From the NCBI GenBank assembly GCA_030038235.1, contig JASHPE010000225.1, forward strand, positions 1 through 36,089: DNA of 36,089 nt, given 5' to 3'. Shown piece by piece: positions 16,635 to 23,489 of the stretch (position 1 is the first letter of the stretch; the number at the start of each line of letters is the position of its first letter). The DNA is from Terriglobia bacterium. Lineage in GTDB: Bacteria > Acidobacteriota > Terriglobia > UBA7540. The position numbers were made by a program, and so were the translations under genes. The notes below the pieces were generated by a model. The model searched no databases. It was given only the letters and a program-made list of their open reading frames with translations, and was not told where the DNA came from.

Positions 16635-17761
16635 TCGGGATCCTCCGTCCTTGAATCCTCCATCTTGAATCTTGAATTTTGAATCCGATGACCCTGAATC
16701 TGCACGTATTGCCAGCCAAAGCGCCCCTTGATGCACAGGTTACCGCGCGTCACGCCATTCGTGATCGGTGAACCGACCTTGACGATCCTCCGATCCTGCA
16801 CATGGAGAGTCAACGTGCATCCTACGCCGCAATACGGGCAGATGGTGTCGGTCGAGGTTTGCCGCGATTCGTCCCACGTGCCGGCGCGCCGCATCTCAAA
16901 CTCACTCACGAACATCAACGCGCCCGTGGGGCACACGCCGATGCAGTCTCCGCAGTAGACGCACGCCGACTCGGGAAGTGGTACGGCGTACTCCGTGGAG
17001 ATGCGCGCGTCAAAGCCGCGGCCCGCCACGGCGATGGCGAAGGTGTTCTGGGCGTCGATTCCGCAGGCTTCCACGCATTTGTAGCACAGAATGCACTTCC
17101 CGTAGTCGCGCACGTAGAGTTCGTTGTCGGACTTGACGGGTTGCGCAACCGTCGCCGCCAATGCGCTTGTGTTGCCGGCATCCAATGAGCTTGTGGTGCA
17201 GGCATCCTGCCTGCCATAGGTACCGGTGGTATGGTAGCCCGCGCGTGATTCGTCCCGTGTGGCGGACGGCGCCTGCGGCGGTCCGAATCGATCGGGATGC
17301 GCGTCGTATTGTTCGAGGTAGTCCAGAATCTGGGGTGACGTTGAGACATCGACTGAGGATGCCAGGAACTCGAGCACGAGCCGGCGGCTGAGACGGACGC
17401 GCTCCGAGTCCGTCTTCACCACCATGCCTTCTTCGGCTTTGCGCGAGCATGCCGGCACGAGCGCCCGCGTGCCTTCCAGGTCCACCACGCAAATCCGGCA
17501 CACATTCACCGGCGTGAGACTCTCCAGGAAGCACAGCGTGGGGATTTCGGCGGAACACTGCGAGACGCCGGTTTCGCGCGCGGCTTCGAGCAGCGTGGCG
17601 CCTTCGGGTACCGAGACTGCCCGGCCGTCGATGGTCAGATGCACCTGCCGCACGGCCGAAACCGTTGGCGCCATCGGTACGGGGCCGCGCGGCGTCGGGT
17701 TGATGGGCGCCGAGGGTTGCGGCGGAAGCGGCGGTGTGGCTCTCGCTGCACGTTCACTCAT
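16577..17761 (-). CDS. Formate dehydrogenase ferredoxin-type subunit: N-terminal half of a normal alpha subunit
   Basis: 394 residues from ATG 17761, which overlaps the stop of the diaphorase gene by 8 nt (ATGAGTGA) and follows GGAGCG. Order of domains: a Pro-rich leader; a NuoG-like [2Fe-2S] ferredoxin (CFLESLTPVNVCRIC then C); two [4Fe-4S] motifs (CILCYKCVEAC and CVYCGDCIGVC); and the [4Fe-4S] motif that normally opens the molybdopterin domain (CPYCGVGC, closing Cys in GNLCIKGRFGWQYV). The protein stops there: the following molybdopterin domain is absent and encoded separately at 19818-21782. The last 40 residues are written by heptamer and 30-bp repeats and look non-native. It should carry electrons between the catalytic half and the diaphorase. 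A 24-bp tandem repeat lies in the linker (17158-17207). Confidence 0.85.
   Translation of the reverse strand: MSERAARATPPLPPQPSAPINPTPRGPVPMAPTVSAVRQVHLTIDGRAVSVPEGATLLEAARETGVSQCSAEIPTLCFLESLTPVNVCRICVVDLEGTRALVPACSRKAEEGMVVKTDSERVRLSRRLVLEFLASSVDVSTSPQILDYLEQYDAHPDRFGPPQAPSATRDESRAGYHTTGTYGRQDACTTSSLDAGNTSALAATVAQPVKSDNELYVRDYGKCILCYKCVEACGIDAQNTFAIAVAGRGFDARISTEYAVPLPESACVYCGDCIGVCPTGALMFVSEFEMRRAGTWDESRQTSTDTICPYCGVGCTLTLHVQDRRIVKVGSPITNGVTRGNLCIKGRFGWQYVQIQGHRIQNSRFKMEDSRTEDPEGSSESRGDECASSKSRNR
16640..16700. repeat. Heptamer repeats (TTGAATC), inverted relative to those at 15957-16272
   Basis: CTTGAATCTTGAATTTTGAAT and flanking CTTGAATCC, CTGAATC units show seven-base spacing. They are the reverse complement type of the GATTCAA repeats on the other side of the four-helix-bundle gene and form the 3' end of the ferredoxin-type subunit gene. 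Confidence 0.75.
17158..17207. repeat. 24-bp tandem repeat in the subunit linker
   Basis: Two 26-base copies (17158-17183 and 17182-17207) of the type CCAATG(C/A)GCTTGTG differ at a few bases. They encode an in-frame Ser/Thr/Ala-rich insertion between the ferredoxin and [4Fe-4S] domains. Confidence 0.7.
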
Positions 17762-19658
17762 GTCGCGCTCCGCGTTCCGGTTCAGATGACGAATTCTCGA
17801 ACAGCGGCCAACGGCGCAGGGCTGATTCGACGGCGCTCGAAGCCGTCTGCCCCAAGCCGCAGATGGAGGCGTCACGCATCGCCTGCCCAATCTCCTTCAG
17901 CAGGCCGATCTCGGTGCTCACCGAGCCCAGCGGACGTCCGCGGGCGAGCCGATGCAGCAATTCTTCCTGGCGTACAGTTCCCACGCGGCACGGCACGCAT
18001 TGTCCGCACGATTCGTCGCGGAAAAAAGCGGCGATCCGCAGCAGGATCTTGCGCAGATCGACGGTATCGTCGAACAGCATTACGACGGCGGATCCGAGCG
18101 ATGCGCCAATCGAGCGCGTGCCCTCAAAGGTCAGCGGCGTGTCGAGCTCAGCGGGCGAAATAAATGCGCCGGCCGCGCCGCCCAACAGCACCGCCTGCAG
18201 ACGTCCGCTGCCTGCAACGCCGCCCGCCAGTTCGATGAGTTCCTGTGCCGTAGCGCCGAACTCTACTTCATAGACACCCCGCCGCGCGACATGACCGGAG
18301 AGGCAAAAGAGCTTCGGACCCGTAGACCCCTGGGTGCCGATGGAGGCAAATCGCTCTCCGCCCTCGCGCACAATCAGGAGCACGTTGATGAGCGTCTCGA
18401 CGTTGTTGACGACCGTCGGTTTTCCGAAGAGCCCAGCCTGCGTTGGAAACGGCGGCTTGTTGCGAGGCTCGCCGCGGAATCCCTCGATGGAATTAAAGAG
18501 TGCGGTCTCCTCACCGCAGATGTAGGCGCCTGCGCCGCGCCGAATCTCGATGTCGAAGCGCACACCCCTGCCCATTATGTTGTTGCCGAGGAACCCGCGC
18601 AATCGTGCCTCCGCGATTGCGTGCGCCAGCCGCTCTCCCGCCAGGGGATACTCGCCTCGCAGATAGAGATAACCCTTCTCGCAGCCGGTGGTGTAACCGG
18701 CGATCGTCATGGCTTCGATCACGGAGAACGGGTCGCCTTCCATGACCACCCGGTCTTTGAAAGTGCCCGGCTCAGACTCGTCGGCGTTGCACACCAGGTA
18801 CTGCGGCTGGTTGGCCGGATCCCACTTGCGCGCCATGGGAAAGGCGGCGCCGCCGCGTCCCACCAGCCTCGAGGCCGCCAACTCGCGGACGACCCAGGCT
18901 CTGCCTAGAGTCAGGGCGCGCCGCAACGCCTCGTAGCCGCCGTGCGCACGATAGTCATCGATGCTCTCCGCGTCCGCACGTCCGATGCGCCGCAGCAACC
19001 TCAACCCTGAGGACTCGCCTGCGCGGGTCTGAGGCACGGAGACGGCGGCATCAAATCGATCCGGCTCTGACACCGCGTTACCGTCGCCTGACGCGAGAGC
19101 TTCCGCGAGTATCCCTGCAGTGGCGGGCGCAAACACCCTCTCGCAAGGACGTTCACCGGCAACCGACATCAGCGCTGCCGGCGCCCGTTCGCACATGCCG
19201 AGACATGGGCTGCGGTACCAGGTCGCTTTGCCCTCGAGGGCAGGCGATCCCGCAGGGCCCAGCGTGCGCTCCAGCTTGCCGCAGAGCTCCTCCGCGTCCT
19301 GCGTCAGGCAGGCGATGTCATCACAGACGTGCAGCACGCGAGGAGGACGAGGCGCTACCGAAAAGAGCCCGTAAAAGCTCGCGACCCCGTAGGCCTCAGC
19401 GGGGGCAATGTCCAGTCTTTCGCAGGCATAGTTGAGCGCGGCGGGCGTGATCCATCCCATCCGCGCATGGATCGCGTGCAGTACGGGCAGCAGCAGATGG
19501 CGCTGTGCTCCTGCCCCGTCGTTGCCCGGGGCAGCATGACCGTTGCGGTCCGCTCGTCGCGAGCCGTTTCTGCTTACGGACGCAGGCTCTCCGAAAACGG
19601 AATCGACGGCTTGCTTCTCTTCGTGAGTCGCACTGCCGGAGGTAAAATGAGTGTCCAC
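17754..19658 (-). CDS. Formate dehydrogenase diaphorase subunit, NuoE-NuoF fusion
   Basis: 634 residues. Residues about 45-185 are a NuoE-like thioredoxin fold with [2Fe-2S] cysteines CDDIAC and CLGMC. Residues about 225-610 are NuoF-like: GRGGAAFP and the CNADESEPGTFKDR stretch for NADH/FMN, ICGEETALFNSIEG, and ESCGQCVPCRVGT with a further Cys (SICGLG) for a [4Fe-4S] cluster. In FdsG/FdsB systems these are two genes; here they are one. It should oxidise or reduce NAD(H) for the formate dehydrogenase complex in the cytoplasm. GTG at 19658 is preferred because GAGG stands about 6 nt upstream; a TTG lies 3 nt earlier. It is preceded by 156 nt with a large inverted repeat and overlaps the next gene by 8 nt. 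Confidence 0.9.
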   Translation of the reverse strand: MDTHFTSGSATHEEKQAVDSVFGEPASVSRNGSRRADRNGHAAPGNDGAGAQRHLLLPVLHAIHARMGWITPAALNYACERLDIAPAEAYGVASFYGLFSVAPRPPRVLHVCDDIACLTQDAEELCGKLERTLGPAGSPALEGKATWYRSPCLGMCERAPAALMSVAGERPCERVFAPATAGILAEALASGDGNAVSEPDRFDAAVSVPQTRAGESSGLRLLRRIGRADAESIDDYRAHGGYEALRRALTLGRAWVVRELAASRLVGRGGAAFPMARKWDPANQPQYLVCNADESEPGTFKDRVVMEGDPFSVIEAMTIAGYTTGCEKGYLYLRGEYPLAGERLAHAIAEARLRGFLGNNIMGRGVRFDIEIRRGAGAYICGEETALFNSIEGFRGEPRNKPPFPTQAGLFGKPTVVNNVETLINVLLIVREGGERFASIGTQGSTGPKLFCLSGHVARRGVYEVEFGATAQELIELAGGVAGSGRLQAVLLGGAAGAFISPAELDTPLTFEGTRSIGASLGSAVVMLFDDTVDLRKILLRIAAFFRDESCGQCVPCRVGTVRQEELLHRLARGRPLGSVSTEIGLLKEIGQAMRDASICGLGQTASSAVESALRRWPLFENSSSEPERGARHE

Positions 19659-19689
19659 CAAGTCCTCGTCCGGGTAATGCCATAACCTA

Positions 19690-19781
19690 CGACGTAAGGG
19701 CGGCCCTTGTGGCCGCCCAGCTCATGGCACGCTCAAGTGATGCGCCGACAGGGCGGCCACAAGGGCCGCCCGTGCGTCGGA
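19690..19781. repeat. Inverted repeat between catalytic and diaphorase genes
   Basis: GGGCGGCCCTTGTGGCCGCCC (19698-19718) is matched by its exact reverse complement at 19751-19771, with further partial pairing (CGACG/CGTCG) outside. The arms are themselves near-palindromic. The core GGCGGCC...TGTGGCCGCC is shared with the element at 25543-25648. Confidence 0.85.
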
Positions 19782-19817
19782 GATTAGGACACCACCCTCG
19801 TCCAGATCGCTTCACCC

Positions 19818-21782
19818 TCAGGGCGCGGAAACGCCCGCGAGCGATTCCGGCTGCGCCTGTTGAATCTCACTAGCCTCGGCATCGGAAGGGCGTAGCTTCT
19901 CGATGCGAATGGCGGTGGCTTTGAACTCCGCCGTGCCGGATTTCGGATCGGTGGCGTCGATTGTAAGCAGATTCGTCGCCACCTGATCGGGGAAGTGAAT
20001 GCTCAAGAACGCCAGGCCCGGCCGCAGCGTATCATCCATATGTACCGGCGCCTCGGCCGAACCGCGCCGCGACCTGATGCGAACGCGCTCGCCATCACTC
20101 ACGCTGTAACGTTCGACGTCCTCGGGGGAAAGCGCCAGCATCTCCGGTGCGCGCAACGGCGACGAGTACCCGGACGTCTGGACCCCGGTGTTGAAAGACT
20201 CCAGATGACGTCCGGTGGTGAGCCGCAGCGGGAAATCTTCATCCAGCGCATCGACCGGCGGCTCAAACTCCACGACGCTGAATTGCGCCTTCGATCCGAC
20301 GATCGGCTCCTGCCAGAGACGTCCGTGGAGGAACATCTCGCCGGGATGCGATTCGTCGTAGCAAGGCCACTGGATACCGCCGAGAGCCTCCAGTCGCGCA
20401 TAGCTCATGCCGGCGTGCATGGGGCTCAGCCTTCGAACTTCGTTCCAGACGTCCTCCGCGCTCGGCCGGCCCCAATCCTGCCCTATGCGTCGCGCGAGTT
20501 CGCAGATGATCTCCATGTCGTCTCGGGCGCCGGCCGGCGGATCCAACGCCTTCCGCACGCGCTGCACGCGACGCTCGCTGCTGGTTACGGTACCCTCGGT
20601 CTCGCACCACCCCGAGGCGGCGGGCAGCACCACGCCGGCAATCTCCGCCGTGGGCGTCAGCAAAACATCCTGCACCACAAGGCAGTCGAGGCCTTTCAGC
20701 AGGCGCTCGCTGCGGTTCTGATCCGCTTCCGAGTGCAGCGGATTCTCCCCGATCACGTAAAGTCCGCGCAGTTGGCCTTCCTCCATGGCGTGGAACATGC
20801 CGCTCAGATGCCAGCCGCGTTGGGGTGGAACTTTCACGCCCCAGGCGCGGTCGAACTTCGCGCGCAGGTCGTCGTTCTCGACGTGCTGAAAGCCCGGCAG
20901 CCGATCCGGCAGCGCGCCCATGTCGCCGCCGCCCTGGACGTTGTTCTGGCCGCGCAACGGATTCACGCCGGAGCCATAGCGGCCCACGTGACCCGTCAGG
21001 AGCGCAAGATTGATCAGCGCGAAGACGTTGTCGACCGCGTTGTGATGCTCCGTGATGCCGAGGGTCCAACAGAGTTGCGCCCGGTCGGCGCGCGCGTAGG
21101 CATGCGCGAGATCCTGGATAAGAGACGCAGGCACACCGGTGATGCTCTCCGCGTGCTCGAGCGTGTAGGGCTCCACGGATTCCCGGTAAGCCTCAAAGCC
21201 CGAGGTGGCATTATCGATGAAGTGCCGATTGTCGATGCCGGCGGCGATAATCTCCCGGCCCACGGCGTTCGCGAGAGCGATGTCACTACCCACGTCAAGA
21301 CCCAGCCACACATCCGCCCAGCGCGCCGAACTGGTGCGCCGGGGATCGATCACGTAGAGCTTTGCGCCGCGGTGGACACCTTTCAAGAGATGATGGAAAA
21401 AGATGGGATGAGTTTCGCGCGCGTTCGATCCCCACAGAATGATGAGATCGGTCTCTTCAATTTCGCGATACGAGCTGGTGCCCCCGCCCGCTCCGAAAAC
21501 CGCCGCCAGACCGGCGACGCTCGGGGCGTGTCAAGTGCGATTGCAACTGTCGATGTTGTTGCTGCCCATCACCGCGCGGGCAAACTTCTGCGCCAGGAAG
21601 TTCAACTCGTTGGTGGTCTTCGAGCAACTGAACATCCCGAACGCCTGAGGTCCATGATTCTCCTTGACGCGGCGAAACCCGATGGCAGCACAGTCCAACG
21701 CTTCGTCCCAAGTGGCGGGACGCAGCTCGCCATTATCTCGTACCAGCGGAGTCGTGAGGCGCCCTCTCATCGCCGTTGCCAT
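19818..21782 (-). CDS. fdhA: Formate dehydrogenase catalytic half, selenocysteine-containing (TGA at 21533-21531 read through)
   Basis: 654 residues in one frame if the TGA at codon 84 is read as selenocysteine. The sequence around it, NNIDSCNRT-U-HAPSVAGL, aligns with the active-site region of formate dehydrogenases, where U or C binds molybdenum and the next His is catalytic. Downstream are WGSNARETHP, GVNPLRGQNNVQGGGDMGAL and, at the C-terminus, LTTGRHLESFNTGVQTSGY and the dinucleotide-binding domain (bis-MGD). The protein lacks the usual N-terminal [4Fe-4S] segment, which is encoded at 16577-17761. The start is firm: GGAGG stands 7 nt before ATG 21782 and the protein begins MATAMRGRLTTPLVR, where intact enzymes continue from GRFGWQYV. 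With the diaphorase it would interconvert formate + NAD+ and CO2 + NADH. The codons on both sides of the TGA match the family, which argues against a pseudogene. Confidence 0.85.
21493..21533 (-). promoter_or_regulatory. SECIS-like hairpin directing selenocysteine at the in-frame TGA
   Basis: On the minus strand the TGA (21533-21531) is followed by a stem CGCC (21516-21513)/GGCG (21507-21504) closing the loop GGTCT (21512-21508), with an outer CCGA/TCGG pairing. In E. coli fdhF the SECIS loop is also GGUCU and starts at the same distance from UGA. Part of this is forced by the conserved VAGL codons, but the stem pairing is not. Confidence 0.7.
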
Positions 21783-21789
21783 ATGCCAG

Positions 21790-21794
21790 CCTCC
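21790..21794 (-). promoter_or_regulatory. Ribosome binding site fixing the start of the catalytic half
   Basis: GGAGG on the minus strand, 7 nt before ATG 21782. It shows that the molybdopterin half is an independent translation unit and not a broken end. Confidence 0.75.
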
Positions 21795-22056
21795 GAAACT
21801 TCAATTGTGAACCCGCCCTGCGTTCGCGGCAACTTACAGCCTCATTGCCTGCACAGAGCCGGCCGATTCCACGACACCCGTACCATACACCTCATTATGA
21901 CGCCTTGCAACGCGTCCGCGTCTACGCGACGTTGCCAGCCATAGGCGACCTTGGTAATCTCGGAGCCGAACGCGAAAAAGCGAGGGTTTTCGATTCATAA
22001 TTCGAGCTTCTGCGAGTGCGGAGAGAGTGGCGGGGTTGGGAGCTGGGGAAGTATAT

Positions 22057-22149
22057 GTCAGTGCATGAGCGCGTCACTATTTCAGTTTGTCAGGTCTTCG
22101 GTTCTTAGTCTTACGTACCGACAAACTGACGCACTGACAAACTGAAATA
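22057..22149. repeat. Octamer-based inverted repeat
   Basis: TATTTCAGTTTGTCAG (22078-22093) is the exact reverse complement of 22134-22149. Each side shows an eight-base period (for example GACAAACT, GACGCACT, GACAAACT). An outer GTCAGTGC (22057-22064) matches GCACTGAC (22131-22138). Confidence 0.8.
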
Positions 22150-22302
22150 CTTACGATGAGACACCAATGACGCTTGGACCGGGTAAGCGGATGGTCGGGC
22201 CAGTTGAGAGCTTGAATCTCGGAGCGGAGACGCATGCGTGTATTGCGCCTGCCTACGCTACAGCACTCCAGGTTGTTTGTCTGTGTAATAAACGCGTCTG
22301 TG

Positions 22303-22332
22303 TTGCCCTCTGAGGGCGCTCTGCGGTAAAAT
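22303..22332 (+). promoter_or_regulatory. Promoter candidate for cysQ
   Basis: TTGCCC (22303-22308) and TAAAAT (22327-22332) with 18 bp between them. Transcription would begin near 22340, giving a leader of about 100 nt with two hairpins. Confidence 0.45.
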
Positions 22333-22344
22333 TCTTAATCCGCT

Positions 22345-22395
22345 GGAGCCCTAAAGCTCCCGTCCTCGCGAGCGACCCCGGAATCTTCCGATTCC
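22345..22395 (+). promoter_or_regulatory. Two small hairpins in the cysQ leader
   Basis: GGAGC (22345-22349) pairs with GCTCC (22356-22360), and GGAATC (22380-22385) with GATTCC (22390-22395). They lie between the promoter candidate and the ribosome site. I do not recognise a known riboswitch. Confidence 0.35.
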
Positions 22396-22442
22396 CAACG
22401 CGCGTGATACACAAGAACCCCTTACGGGTGAGGAGTAGCTTG

Positions 22443-23267
22443 GTGACTGGCACGACGACAGGAGTTGATGTAGTACGACGCATTGAGCAGGCTCTCGACG
22501 CGGCCGCCGAAGCGGTATCCCAGTTTATTCCCGGCAAAACACAGGTCCAATTCAAGTCCGGCGACGATCCGGTTACCGCCGCCGACCACGCCGCCAATCG
22601 CGTGCTACGCGAGATCCTGGTGCGCGACGGCGAGGGCTGGCTCTCGGAAGAGAGCGTGGACGATCCCGAGCGCCTCGGGCGCGAGCGCGTCTGGGTGGTG
22701 GACCCGCTCGACGGCACGCGTGAGTTTGTGCAGGGCATTCCTGAGTGGTGCATTTCGATCGGATACGTCGAGCGCGGGAAGGCGGTCGCGGGCGGCATCT
22801 TTAATCCTGTGACTGCCGAGAAGATCGTCGGGTCGCTCGAGACCGGCGTGACATATAACGGCGACGCCGCGCACCCGAGCCAGCGAACCACACTGAACGG
22901 CGCCCTGGTGCTCGGCAGCCGCAGCGAGGCTAGGCGCGGCGAGTGGAAACGCTTTGAGGGCCTGTCCTTCACGGTGAGGAATATCGGATCTGTAGCCTAT
23001 AAGTTGGGGCTAGTCGCTGCCGGGAAGGCGGATGCCACCTGGACCCTGGTTCCGAAGAACGAGTGGGACGTGGCCGCCGGCACGGCCCTGGTGCTCGGGG
23101 CGGGCGGCTTCGTCCGGCGCCTCGAAGGCGAGCCCCCGACCTTCAATAATCCTTCGCCGCTCATGACCGGCCTGATTGCGGGCGGGCCGAATCTGCGACA
23201 GGAAATCGACCTGCTGCTTGAGTCAAGGTCAGGGATCAGGAGTCAGGGATTAGGGTTCAGGGGCTAG
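22443..23267 (+). CDS. cysQ: 3'(2'),5'-bisphosphate nucleotidase CysQ (inositol monophosphatase family)
   Basis: 274 residues from GTG 22443, which has GAGGAG 7 nt upstream; the frame is open to an ATG at 22404 but that start has no ribosome site. The family's metal-binding residues are present: PVTAAD (D48), WLSEES (E69, E70) and VDPLDGT (D87, D90), with a C-terminal NEWDVAAG motif. CysQ removes phosphate from PAP (or PAPS), a by-product of sulfate activation, which fits the adjoining sat-cysC gene 222 nt downstream on the same strand. Other family members act on inositol phosphates; context favours CysQ. The last dozen residues (RSGIRSQGLGFRG) and the TAG stop are written by heptamer repeats. 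Confidence 0.85.
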   Translation: MTGTTTGVDVVRRIEQALDAAAEAVSQFIPGKTQVQFKSGDDPVTAADHAANRVLREILVRDGEGWLSEESVDDPERLGRERVWVVDPLDGTREFVQGIPEWCISIGYVERGKAVAGGIFNPVTAEKIVGSLETGVTYNGDAAHPSQRTTLNGALVLGSRSEARRGEWKRFEGLSFTVRNIGSVAYKLGLVAAGKADATWTLVPKNEWDVAAGTALVLGAGGFVRRLEGEPPTFNNPSPLMTGLIAGGPNLRQEIDLLLESRSGIRSQGLGFRG

Positions 23268-23465
23268 GGGCTAGGGATCGGGAACTCGGTTGTGGCAAGA
23301 CGAAGTGAAATTCAACACCGGGCAAGGCGACGTGAGCGACTACAATACCGGGCGAGAGCAAGCGAGGGACCACAACGAACTGGGTATTTGGCTGAAATTG
23401 AGTTGCCGACCCCTAGCCCCTAGCCCCTAACCCCTGATCCCTGGCTTGACCCCTGACCCCTAAAT
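23227..23465. repeat. Heptamer tandem repeats in inverted pair between cysQ and sat-cysC
   Basis: Left array 23227-23283 consists of about eight seven-base units such as GGGATCA, GGGATTA, GGGGCTA, GGGGCTA. Right array 23407-23465 is the inverted counterpart (TAGCCCC, TAGCCCC, TAACCCC, TGATCCC). The 120 bases between hold a weaker nested inverted repeat (GGTTGTGG/CCACAAC) and two degenerate direct repeats around ACCGGGC. No gene is present. Confidence 0.85.
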
Positions 23466-23489
23466 CCAACTTGGAGGACCGTTTCTGTT

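Larger units (their letters stand above)
21783..22302. other. Divergent intergenic region between formate dehydrogenase operon and cysQ
   Basis: No gene is seen. On the minus strand TTGCAA and TATGGT spaced 17 bp apart (about 21930-21900) are a weak promoter candidate for the formate dehydrogenase operon. The right part holds the octamer hairpin described separately. Confidence 0.4.

Noticed and set aside
21531-21782. An 83-residue truncated formate dehydrogenase gene or nonsense mutation
   Set aside because: The TGA stands at the family's Sec/Cys position, the frame continues with full conservation, and a SECIS-like hairpin follows; readthrough is the simpler reading.
19995-21944. Plus-strand open frame of 649 codons
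   Set aside because: It is antisense to the formate dehydrogenase catalytic gene, whose protein is clearly conserved. Long antisense frames are common in GC-rich DNA, and the plus-strand protein resembles nothing.
22303-22442. SAM or other sulfur riboswitch
   Set aside because: I could not find the conserved cores of known SAM riboswitch classes; only simple hairpins are visible.
23227-23465. CRISPR-like array
   Set aside because: Units are 7 bp, contiguous, without spacers, and inverted on the two sides; no cas genes are near.
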